From Tilletia caries (taxonomy: Eukaryota; Basidiomycota; Exobasidiomycetes; Tilletiales; Tilletiaceae), in contig JALUTQ010000045.1 of NCBI GenBank assembly GCA_032718865.1, positions 992,001-1,056,000 on the forward strand: DNA of 64,000 nt, given 5' to 3'. Position 1 is the first letter of the stretch, and each line of letters starts with the position of its first letter. Positions 1-9,795 of this stretch are shown here, one piece after another. The notes beneath the pieces are model-generated. The model was given only the letters and a program-made list of their open reading frames with translations, was not told the DNA's origin and searched no databases. The translations under genes were made by a program, and so were the position numbers.

Positions 1-1
1 C

Positions 2-2244
2 TACACTCAGGCTCAGCTCGAGGACATCTGTGCATTCTTCATTCAACGCGACAGCGAGACCGGCCTCCGTGACCGACTTGCCTTTTTGATCTCCCATTAC
101 GCACTTCTGCGTGGTGACAACGCGCGCAAACTCGAGCTCGCTGACCTCCACCACCTCGACCTGGCGGGCGAAGGTCCCTCTCCTTGCTTTGCCGTGGTGC
201 TTCTCCTCGCCAACGGCAAGACGAATCAAGCTGGACGTGTTGAATACGGCTCCTTCCTGCGGAACCGAGACGTGCGTGTATGCCCAGTCGGCTGTCTAGC
301 CTTGTATCTCTTCTCAAGGTATGTGTGCATTTGCGTGATGTGTGGATGGTGTGGATGGATGGATGCGGAGACATTGCGATGTTGCGCAGCGTGAGAATTG
401 ATGAATGAATTTTTGCGTCCTAGGTTCCACCACTCCGCTGAGCCGTTCCCGGACTTGTCAAAGTCGTCGCTCTGGTATGACACGAAGGTCGTGAAGTCGC
501 CCACCAGCTTGACCGCCCCAATCTCTGACGATGCGCACTCAAAAGCGCTCGATCGGGCATTCAAGGCCTGCCATGTGACGACCACCGCCAAAACCCACGC
601 CGCTCGCAAGTCTGGGGCTCAGCTGGCCGAGTCCGGAGGAGCGAGTGAGGCCTCCGTCCGACGAGCGGGAAGGTGGAACCAGACCACCATGGAAACATGT
701 TACCTGACTCGACTCCCCCGCCCTGTGCTACGGGTTCATGCCGGGTTCCACCCGGATGGCGGTACCTACTTCCTCCGACGTGACGTCGAACCCCCTCAAG
801 AGCTGCTCTCACAAATCTTTCCTCAAGCTGATGCCTGGTGAGTAGTTCCTCTTCCCCCATCTTCCCCCTTCCCTTCTCCTTCCCTCCTTGCCCTTGCTGC
901 TTCCCTCTACGCGGCAGCGAGCGGTGTCTTCCTCCCTCCTTCTCCCTTCCGCCTCCCTCCCGTTCAGCCCTGGGCGTTGGCCAACCGCAGTAGCAGTGGC
1001 CGGTTGTGTTGGTTGGAGTGCTCAACTCGTGCGCAACAGACCACGTCATCGCGTTGTTCTATTGCTGACACTTCTCTAAGTTGTGTTGCGATGCATTTGG
1101 TCCAGGGACACTGCCATCGAGATGGGCAAGACGACTCGGGGAGAGCCGGTGGAGGTCAACATCGCAGCACGCGCCTTTGTGCGTCTGCTCATCCGTCTTC
1201 GTCCGGTTCTCCTCCAAGACGCCGTGCTCTGGAAGCGACAGCACCCGCACTACTACTTGTGGTCCCATTCTCTCTTCGCATCCCCCGCCTTCCTTCAGTA
1301 CGAGAAGGAGCTCCTGGAGGTCCTTGCCGCGCCGGACACGACCAGCGAGGATCGCTTGCGCACGATGGCGCCTCTCATTGCGGAGCAAATCCAGACGTAC
1401 GCGGCGGCTACACAGAGCTACTTCGATCAGCGCACTCGGACGATACAGATGGACGTTCAAAGCTCGATGAAGGTGATGATGGAGATGTATGAGGCACAGC
1501 GACAGCAGCAGGCGCAGCAGCTCTTTGCGCTGCAGAATGCGCTCAAGGGTATTTTTGGGTTTTTGGTTGCCTCGGCTGCAGGCGGTGCGGTCACCGGCAC
1601 CACCAGCAACAGTCTCGATCGTAAGTGCATCAGCTCCCCCCCCCCCCTCCACGTTCACCCCCACTTCATTTCCTTCCCGCGCTGCGCTGACGCTTCAACC
1701 CCACCTCTTCTCTTTCCTCACTCACTCGCTAGTCGCTGCAGTGTTCTCCTCCTCCTCAACCTTGTCGCCCTCAGCACCGTTCAGCGCAGCCCCAGCTTCT
1801 CCCTCCTCCTCCTCAACTACCTCTCGCACACCATCTCCTTCGCAAGCTCAGGCAAAAGGACTGCAGATGCGGCACGGTGCTCGGCCCGGTCCTCGACGAA
1901 TGCCTCCCATGTCGCAGGACCGTGGCCTCACTACCGTGACAGACCTGTGGCGAGAATACAAGGAGGGTCTCAGAGGAATGCCTTCTGTGGAGGAAATGGA
2001 TCAACACTGGGGCAACGAATGGCGCAAGGGCGAGAAGGACAGGAAGCACTACGAGAGGAGGATGCGCATCGTCTCCAAGGTGCGCAGTCTTGCTGGCGAG
2101 AAGAAGGTTGCAGAGTCGGTAGCAGTCGTGATGCTGGAGCATGCTCGATTGCAGTTGAAGAACAAGTCCCTTTCCAAGCTTTCTGAGCTCATCCAGTCTG
2201 ATGCAGACTTCACCTATCCAGATCTAGCTCTCAACCTTCCATAG
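2..2244 (+). CDS. Crypton-like tyrosine recombinase / Ndc10-like protein with GCR1-like C-terminal domain (5' partial)
   Basis: The coding frame is open at the left edge and splices as 2-318, 424-837, 1106-1620 and 1733-2244 (GT-AG introns), giving about 585 residues. The N-terminal half matches the Ndc10/Crypton recombinase fold. It has LLRGDN as the first catalytic Arg, then the conserved block NGKTNQ...EYG...LRNRDVRVCPVG, then HAAR (HxxR), GRW and TCYL with the nucleophile Tyr, so all expected recombinase residues are present. Exon 3 is helical. Exon 4 ends with a GCR1_C-type DNA-binding domain (DLWREYKEGLRGMPSVE and an ERR/RIV helix). In fungi this domain pair is typical of Crypton DNA transposons and their domesticated relatives Ndc10 and Gcr1. 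No disabling lesion is visible. It could be an active element or a host gene, because I could not see element ends. Confidence 0.8.
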
Positions 2245-3322
2245 TCTTTGTTTCCTCGCCATGTAGGCATGTATCTATCACCTATGTGTATCAATCAATC
2301 GGAATGTGTATATTGGAGCTCCTCTGGTCTGCCTCTGGTCTGTGTATTCGATGTCGCGAAGCCCTCAGTGCGATCGCCCATCTCCCGTGGCAGTTCAGAA
2401 AGCAGCGACAGCGGGACCGAGTCACGAGAAGTAGATGGAGGAAAGAAAGGTTTTTGGATTGCTGAAGGATCTTCTGGGTCTGGGTGTTGATAATGCGCGG
2501 AGCAGAGAGGAGAAAAGAGGAGGGCAAAGAAGGTGGGTGGGAGATTGAGATCAGCAAAGGTTTAGATGGAGAGTGAGAGAGGCTGAAGGCCGGAAGCCAG
2601 AGTCCGCCCCACTCACACTGTTCTGTCGCAGCGGCCTTCCGGACTTGTATTTGCAGCTGAAGAATAAATAGAAGAGAGTGCAGCTGTCAGTACACGGTAT
2701 CGTGATGACACGGTGGTCTGGCTTGACAGAACAGACTTACCGACTCGACGCTGGACTCGCTTGGCCTTCGACAACAGAGTCTAGTCCTCTTCTCAGCGCA
2801 CGCGCGCGCGCACGCGCAGGCGGAAGTCCGAGAGGGAGAGGTGTGGGGGAGGCGTGGACGAAAGGAGCCGGGCAAACGAGGACAGCGACAGCGAGCTTGT
2901 GAGTCTTGCCTCTTGAGGTATCTGACGTGCGAAGGAATGAAGAGGATCAGTGATAGATGATGGCAAACGGTGTGCCGCGCGCGCATATGCTCACCTTGCT
3001 GCTGTGTCGGCAGAGCACCCGAGGAAGTGAATGGGAACCCGATTCTGTTGGGGCAAAGCATAGGAGGAAGAGGATGAGCAGTCAGACAGAGGGGACGAGA
3101 AGGTTAGCAGAGCCAGCTGCTTGCGTAATCATCAAGACTCCTAATGCTTCAGTTGTAATCGCCCTGCCATCCATCGCGAGGTGTGTTGATAATTCGAATT
3201 GTCGTCTGGTTTTGGTCCTGGTAGCTGGTTATCGAGGACGCGAGTCCGTTTTGAGTGGGACGGACTGGACGGACTGAGTCCGAATTTTTCACTCATTTCT
3301 GTGGACTGACGGTCGGAACAAC
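2245..3322. other. Intergenic stretch, no convincing gene
   Basis: No open frame with recognisable composition or domain is seen on either strand. A purine-pyrimidine alternating CG/CA run (potential Z-DNA) lies near 2799-2820. The rest looks like 3' flank of the Crypton-like gene and target DNA for the hAT element. Confidence 0.5.
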
Positions 3323-5925
3323 CAGTGTTGTGAGTACGGGTCCCGCCCGAACGGGTGACCGTTCGGATAATGGCTTCGGACGGGTAAAATCGCTACACGG
3401 AGTTGCGCGGGCGGGTAGCAGTTTGACAGAAAACAAAAATCGGGTATTTCGGGCAAAATCGGACCGCGAAGTTCCGCGGCGCGCTCTGGGTGCGCGACGC
3501 GTCGAAGCCTCTCCACTCTTCAGCCTGCCTCCTCTGCCAATTTTCTTCTCTCTCAGTCAGGGTCAAGACTCCCACCACACCTTCCAATCTTCTCTCCTTC
3601 TTTCTCGCCCAAGCGTTGCAAACCCACATCTTCACTATGAACCCCTCTTCTCCCACCAATTTTTCTAACGCGCAAGCGCATAATTCTTTAACACCCATCC
3701 CACCCCCGGCAGCCGCCAATGGCTCTAGCGCTGGCTCCGCCATCGCTATCGCCGACGACGATCCCGTCGTCATTGCTCCTGTTCCAAAGACTCTTCCCAA
3801 GCGTTCATCAGCCTGGGATGACTTCGAGCATCTCGTAGACCAGCGCAAGGTCCAGTGCACCAGGTGTGGGCACAAGCTGTCCTTTGTCTCCGTCAGCAAG
3901 ACTGGTGAGTATCATTGGCCATCATTCACGCGTCTCGCTCTCTCCGTTGATCATGTTCCGTTCCTTTGCATGCAACCAGGTACCTCCTCAATGACCCGTC
4001 ATCAGGACGCGTGCCGCAAGAAGCGCAAGCCAGAGGGAGGGCAGCAGCTGCTTTCCTTCGCCCCCAAGATGCCCAGCGCCCAGAAGCTCAAGCTCCACGC
4101 CCTCCTCCAGCGATGGATCGTCAGGGACCAGCAGTCCCTCAGCGTCGTAGCGCACCCCGACTTCCGTGCCTTCCTCTCCGCCGCCGCCGGCGGCTACGAC
4201 CCACCCTCCCGATACGTCCTCACCAACAAGATCCGCAACGACTACGAGGACATGAAGGTCGTTATCAAGGGATACATGCGGTCCCTCCCGGGCAAGATTG
4301 CCCTGACGACCGACGGTTGGACGGCGGCTAATGGCGACCAGTTCCTGTCTCTGACGGCACATTGGATTGGCAAGGACTGGACGATCGGCTCACTGCTTCT
4401 GGACTTCCCTCCCTTCCCCGTCCCCCACACGGCCGAGAACGGCGCCAACCTCATCACACGCGCCCTTCTCGAGTTCGGCATCGACAAGAAGATCTCTGCT
4501 TGCGTGACCGACAACACCCCCTCCGCCTTCAACATCACGACGATCCTGAAGCAGCGGTTCGGCCCCTCGTCGATGCTCCCTGGTCGCTGTGCTGCTCATC
4601 TAATCAATCTGGTGGTGAAGCATGGGCTCAATGACGCGGACAGGGACGTGATCTTTGCGCCCTGCCGCTCCTTCGTCAATCTGATTCATCGATCGAAGCC
4701 GACGGAGAACGCGTTGAGGGAGGCATGCAAGGTGCGGGGTATCACATTCAAGATGCCTCCTACGGTGATGGACGTGCGCTGGAACTCGACATACAAGCAG
4801 CTGCTCTCCCTGCAGGACCTCGAGCCAGCTCTTCGGCTCATGTTCGCAGACCGGAAGCATGCCAGTCTGGCTTGGGGTCAACCTGTGTGGCATGCAATTC
4901 AGGACCTGACGAAGATCCTTGAGGTCTTTTCCGATGTCTCCGAGCACATCCAGGGACGCAAATACCCCACCATCAGCGCTGCAGCCCAAGGCTACGTTCT
5001 CATCTCCACCGAGCTCGACGCTCTCGGTACGTCCCCCAGTCTCACGGCATGGGGTATCGAGGTCGTCAAGCTCTTTCAGAACCGCCTTGTCTCGTACAGG
5101 GAGCATCTCATTGACGCGCCTCTGGTTCAGTGGGCTACGCTTCTGGATCCATCAATGAAGACAAAGGTGATTGAATGCGATGGGGTTCATCTTGTGGTGG
5201 ACGCTGTGGGCTCGTTGATGGAGCATTTGGTAGCGTTCTATCCCGACAACAGTCCGACCTCTTCCACGTTTGTCCCATCCGCCGATGCCGCCACTTCATC
5301 CTTCCAGCAACGATGGGAGAAGATGGACTCGGCTCCCACTACCTCGCACCTGCTCAATCCTCGCAAGCAGCTGCACATCTACCTTCAAGAACCGGCTATC
5401 AAAAGCAATGTTGCCTCCGACTCGCTTCGGTACTGGGCGGTCAATGAGGGTCGATTTCCAAGCTTGTCAGCGATGGCCCGGGATCTACTGGCCATTCCAG
5501 CAACGAGTGTCCCTTCTGAGGCAACCTTTTCTCGTGGCGGCGAAGTCATCACCAAGCGCAGGAACCGACTCAACGGCACCACTGTGACCGCCATCATGTG
5601 TCTCGATTCTTGGATGGAGGGGGGATTTGATAGCATCAGGGCCTTTGATCTCGAGGACATCGTCGAGCCCATCGAGGTCGAGGAGTAGGATGATCACGAT
5701 CATCAAGATCATGATCATGATCATGTTATTACTTGTCTCCTTTGCGATCAATTCATGTCTCATGTCGGGCTCTAGTCGTGTGTGTGTATCGGCTTGAAAC
5801 GGGGCCGGACGGGTAGCTGCGGGGAGGGTTCTCAAATCGGGCGGGTACAAACAAAGTGAAAACGCCACGTTACCCGGCACTACCCGGTCCGAACCCGCCC
5901 GTTACCCGAAACTAACAACACTGCG
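3323..5925 (+). mobile_element. hAT DNA transposon, apparently complete
   Basis: The left end CAGTGTTGTGAGTACGGGT and the inverted right end CAGTGTTGTTAGTTTCGGGT form imperfect terminal inverted repeats. Subterminal GGGT/ACCC-rich repeats follow on both sides. Flanking 8-mers GGAACAAC (3315-3322) and CGCACAAC (5926-5933) agree at 6 of 8 positions, as expected for an aged hAT target duplication. The element carries one transposase gene in the + orientation. Related end sequences recur at 14788 and near 52740, so the family has several relics in the window. Length about 2.6 kb is normal for hAT. Confidence 0.85.
3637..5688 (+). CDS. hAT transposase with BED zinc finger
   Basis: The start is ATG 3637, just after a pyrimidine-rich leader. 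A 75-nt in-frame GT-AG intron (3905-3979) interrupts the BED finger. Removing it gives CTRCG...TSSMTRHQDAC, with the C-x2-C and H-x4-C spacing of a BED domain. The spliced product is about 658 residues, usual for fungal hAT transposases. The central part resembles the RNase-H-like catalytic fold (KIALTTDGWTAANGDQFLS, CVTDNTPSAFN, RCAAHLINLVVKHGL). The C-terminus carries the hAT dimerisation block (PSLSAMARDLLAIPATSVPSEATFS). No stop or frameshift is seen, so the protein may be functional. It lies inside the terminal repeats of the 3323-5925 element. Confidence 0.88.
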   Translation: MNPSSPTNFSNAQAHNSLTPIPPPAAANGSSAGSAIAIADDDPVVIAPVPKTLPKRSSAWDDFEHLVDQRKVQCTRCGHKLSFVSVSKTGEYHWPSFTRLALSVDHVPFLCMQPGTSSMTRHQDACRKKRKPEGGQQLLSFAPKMPSAQKLKLHALLQRWIVRDQQSLSVVAHPDFRAFLSAAAGGYDPPSRYVLTNKIRNDYEDMKVVIKGYMRSLPGKIALTTDGWTAANGDQFLSLTAHWIGKDWTIGSLLLDFPPFPVPHTAENGANLITRALLEFGIDKKISACVTDNTPSAFNITTILKQRFGPSSMLPGRCAAHLINLVVKHGLNDADRDVIFAPCRSFVNLIHRSKPTENALREACKVRGITFKMPPTVMDVRWNSTYKQLLSLQDLEPALRLMFADRKHASLAWGQPVWHAIQDLTKILEVFSDVSEHIQGRKYPTISAAAQGYVLISTELDALGTSPSLTAWGIEVVKLFQNRLVSYREHLIDAPLVQWATLLDPSMKTKVIECDGVHLVVDAVGSLMEHLVAFYPDNSPTSSTFVPSADAATSSFQQRWEKMDSAPTTSHLLNPRKQLHIYLQEPAIKSNVASDSLRYWAVNEGRFPSLSAMARDLLAIPATSVPSEATFSRGGEVITKRRNRLNGTTVTAIMCLDSWMEGGFDSIRAFDLEDIVEPIEVEE

Positions 5926-5949
5926 CACAACTACTCACATACTCACATA

Positions 5950-7520
5950 CAGTGACTTCCAAAATTGTCCACACCATGTCCGAAAATTCTTTGAGAGTGA
6001 CTACGACACAACACAGACTTCTAATGCTTATGAAACGCTCCGAGCTGAGTCTGGAGACATCCGCCGAAGATTCCAGAGCAGCTTTGCCACCTCCATCTTC
6101 GACCGTTACCTCACAATTCTACCAAGTATAAATGGACAATATTGACGCGTGCTAGCTACCAGCTAATTCTCTTCGCGCGCTTGCAAACTGCTTACACTCT
6201 TCATCCTTCTGCTACCCTAACCATCTTCTCTCATGCCTTTGCAACCCACACAGCCTGTCACAGCTCCTTCTTCCTCCTCGTTATCTCCCCGGTCTCAACG
6301 CGTCAAGTCAGATCTCGAAGCCGGCCTCTCCCTTCGCGCTATTGCGCGTACACGAGGCGTCAGCAAGTCTTGGGCCGGCAACCTGCGTTCGCAGATCGAG
6401 AACCTGCCCCCTCCGCCCCACAGCGGCCGCCCTCCCCGTGCTCTCCCCGCAAGAACGCCGACGGATTACGCGCCCTATTGTCTCAGGTCGCCTCGAAAAT
6501 GCTGTCGAGGTTCACCGAGAGTTTACTCGCTCTGACGGACGCAAGTGCTCAGTAACGACGGTCAGAAGGGTACTCAAGGATGCCGGCTTCAAGGCACGGG
6601 TCAAGAAAAAGAAGCCTGCTATCACCGACGCGCACGCCAAGGCCCGTCTAGCATGGGCACGTCAGCACCGAGGATGGACGGCGAGCGACTGGGAGAAGGT
6701 TATATGGTCAGACGAGACCAAGATCAACCGCTTTGGATCCGATGGTCGGAAGTGGGTATGGGTGCCCAAGGGATCGGCATTGACGAATAGGGAGGTCACT
6801 TCCACGCACAAGTTTGGAGGTGGTGGAGTGATGGTTTGGGGATGCATTACTGCCTCTTCAGTGGGAGGTATGACTTTCATCCGAGGTATCATGGACTCGG
6901 AGAAGTATGTGGAGATCCTGCAGAGCCGCCTTTTTCCCAACCCTGGACGCTCTCGACCTCGTCGGTAACCCCAATGAGCGCCAGCAGCGAATTTTTCCAA
7001 CACGACAACGACCCGAAACACACTTCTCGCCACACCAAAGCCTGGCTGGCTCAACACAACCTCACCGTCCTCGACTGGCCTGCGCAGAGCCCGGACCTCA
7101 ACCCAATCGAACACGTTTGGCGAAAGCTGAAAGAGCAGCTAAAGACATATCCCACTCCCGCAGCAAATCTTCAGCAGCTGAAGGATCGCATCCAAGAACA
7201 GTGGGATCTGATTCCAGCTGACTACATCCAGAAGCTAGTAGCCTCAATGCCAGCCAGAGTTGAGGCCGTTATCAAGGCAAAGGGGCGCAGCACCAAGTAC
7301 TGAATGTGTATTTTCTTCTGCGCAGCAAAATTGTCCAAATGTATTTGCTTCATCCTCTTCATCTGACCCGCTCGGAACCCGGTTCTGGCAGACCCCCAAA
7401 ACAGTTGGTGTTACCACACAGCCAGACGTGCAATTTTTGGTGAGATTTAGTTGTGTGGTGAAGCGCAGGAAAGATATGAAGATTTCTCAGATGAGTCGTG
7501 GACAATTTTGGAAGTCACTG
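5950..7520 (+). mobile_element. Tc1/mariner transposon
   Basis: Perfect 23-bp terminal inverted repeats begin CAGTGACTTCCAAAATTGTC at 5950 and mirror at 7520. TA dinucleotides flank both ends (5948-5949 and 7521-7522), the diagnostic Tc1/mariner target duplication. The 1571-bp length is typical. The internal transposase gene is in frames broken by single-base shifts. The element sits only 16 bp beyond the hAT target duplication. Confidence 0.93.
6233..7303 (+). pseudogene. Tc1/mariner DD34E transposase, three frameshifts
   Basis: From ATG 6233 the protein starts with a Tc1-type helix-turn-helix (SLRAIARTRGVSKSWAGNL) and a GRPP linker. It continues one frame on with the second HTH and the first catalytic Asp (VIWSDETKINRF), then shifts again near 6930 and near 6993 to give the second Asp (FFQHDNDPKHTS) and the Glu (SPDLNPIEHVW). 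Exactly 34 residues separate the second Asp and the Glu, defining DD34E. The whole span is 1071 nt (357 codons), so the three shifts sum to three bases. Two fall beside T5 runs. The family is certain. Whether the breaks are biological or base-calling errors is not. Confidence 0.85.
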
Positions 7521-8544
7521 TATAACCACGATAATAAGTCACAACACATCTCGTATCGAGCGATAGTGGTCATGTTTACAACGCCCTCGCTGGCGTAGCC
7601 TCGCGTAGATAACAGCAATCGATAAAAAGGAGGACATTAGCGATAATAGCCCCGACCAAACCTTTAAATTTTGCACACATGCAGATAGAGTGCTCTTAGC
7701 AGTAGCATTGATTTTGCGGGGGAGTCGGCGTCAGGCGAGTGGCGACTGGCGACGCCGGGAAAGTCGACGCCGCTGCTGGAAGATTTGCGGACTATTGTGA
7801 CTCTTGACGCCTCACGCCTGACGAGTGGGAGTGGGAGTAGTGGGCTGTGGGAGTGGGAGTTGGGACTTGGGAGCGATGGGAGTCCCCGACCCGAACGGGA
7901 CTGGTCATGTGATGTCGCCAGTGCGTGCATGCGACGTACACGCTCGCCCCCGAACTCCCACGGCCACGACACAGGCCGCCTTCTCGCGCACAGCCCTCGG
8001 ACACGCCCAAGACACCCAGCCGGTCCACCCTTCGCAACAAGGTCATCACCACCCCGGCGCTTCCAGCAGCCGCACCCTCGTCGGTGATTCTCCCACACTC
8101 CTCGACCGACTGTCCAAGACCCCGGCTGTTGTTCAGGACCGCAAGGGCAAAGGCCGACAGGCGCCGATCTCCGATTATCCTGTCCCGATGGGCACCAAGA
8201 AGACAGTTCCAACTACCACCACTCTGGCCCCGTCCAAGCGACCTGCCCCCTCCACAGGCACGTCCGCTCGCACGGCGCACATCAACTCTCGCCCCTGCCC
8301 TTACGCGGCCAAGTAATTGCCTATCCGGTCTCCTCGCGCCTGCCCATTCACCTTGCCCCTTTGTCTCCCTTCTCAGAGCGTCTCCTTGCACCACCCAAAA
8401 TTTTGCTACCTTTTGGGGCCATCCATGCGGTCTTTCGCGATGCACTCATTGCTCTTCCATCCATCGCCCAAGCCTTGCTCCTCCTGACCTCCATTCTGGC
8501 TACATCGCCTTCTTCAGCAAACCAGTTCTTTTCCAAACACCCCC
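7521..8544. other. Region between Tc1 element and LINE remnant
   Basis: Open frames here are Pro/Arg/Ser-rich with no recognisable domain. The part from about 7925 is in frame with the LINE endonuclease that follows, so it may be the degraded 5' portion of the same element. I see no ORF1/gag motif. Confidence 0.4.
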
Positions 8545-9549
8545 TTCTACAGGTCTCCGGGTGACAACCTTTAACTGCGGGCAAGGCGGCTTACGCGCGC
8601 GACTCGCTGACACCTTCTTGTCCCCTCACCCAGCTTTCGCTGATGCTGATATCATCCTCTTCCAGGAAGCTCACGTCTCCCCTCCCCTTTCCCTCCAAGA
8701 CCAAGCAGGCCTCACCCGTCTCCTGGGCTCCCACTCCAAGCCTCACTTCCGGGCTACCCTCACGGCCGACGCCGGTATCCTCGTTCTCTCAGCCACGATA
8801 CAATCGCTCTCCTCCTCCTCCGGCCCCCGCTGGGCGCAAATGCGCGCCTCGATCCGCACCGTTGGCCTGGCTTCCGCTGCCGCTTTCAACATGGACCTCT
8901 GGTCCATCCACGGTCCGGTACGCCCGTCGACCTTCTGGACCGAGGACCGAGAAACAGGGCCCGGCCTTGGCTTCATCCCACCTCGACGCCCCCCTCCCTG
9001 ACCTCCTCATCGGTGCTGATTGGAACGCCTTCCCCGACCCGACGCGCGATTCCCTCCACGGGACATGTGCTTCCTGTTCCTGGTCCCACATCGCCCCCAT
9101 CCTGGATGGTCACCTCTTGATCGACGTCGACCGCGTCCTCCGCCCTGAGGTACGCGTCTTCTCCCGCATTGTCCGCGGACCCACCGACTCCATCACATCT
9201 GCAAAACGTTTGGATTCGATATGGGCTTCGCCGCGCCTCTTACCGCTCGCGTCTCCGGCCCGCCACGTCGACACCTCCTCCGACCATCGCGCAGTCTCCA
9301 TCCGGTTCGACCTCGGACCCTCACACCCCCGCCATCTCACAGGGAGATCCCGCCCCTGGTCCCGCTGGACATCCACCCTGGCGCTCTGCGAGACCCAAAT
9401 TTCTGTTGGGCCCTGACAGCTTCGCACCGACATCATGCCCCCGCCGAGCTCAGCCTTCCTCCCAGACCCCATCAAGGCCTGGACCAACTTTGAGCGACGT
9501 CTCCGCTCCGTAGCCCAAACGACTGCCCCTGCCCGAAAAACGCGCTGAG
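8545..9549 (+). pseudogene. Non-LTR retrotransposon (LINE) remnant: endonuclease domain only
   Basis: The frames show an endonuclease/exonuclease/phosphatase (APE-type) fold. It opens with LRVTTFNCGQGGLRARL and ADADIILFQEAHV (first metal-binding Glu), continues after a frameshift near 8930-8970 with LLIGADWNAFPD, and ends with the DHRAVSIRF signature (Ser-Ser-Asp-His). This is the N-terminal domain of a LINE ORF2. No reverse transcriptase follows, because the frame degrades after about 9549. LINEs normally lose their 5' end, so loss of the 3' end implies a later deletion. Flanked by the 3' end of the OPT gene. Confidence 0.7.
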
Positions 9550-9795
9550 GCACGCGTAAGATAATCCCATCCAATCAATGCTTAGCTCGACAAGGGTTCG
9601 GTATAGCCACAGCCCACACGCAGGAAGATTATGATGCAGATCGTGCGCGAAATGAGAAATGAGCTCGTGTGAAAATATTGAGACATGAAAATACAGAATT
9701 ACATTTGCTGTGAGTCGCAAGGCGCCAATGTCGGGAAACGTATATGTAGTCATCAGAATTCAGATCGTGAAGCCTCGACGAAAGGAGGCGAGCTC

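Noticed and set aside
1..2244. A Starship captain (DUF3435) recombinase
   Set aside because: The NGKTNQ/LRNRDVRVCPVG block and GCR1-like C-terminus fit the Crypton/Ndc10 group better, and no giant cargo element is visible.
7925..9001. A 358-residue host protein rich in Pro/Arg/Ser
   Set aside because: Its C-terminal half is a LINE endonuclease and the rest is compositionally odd; there is no sign of an independent gene.
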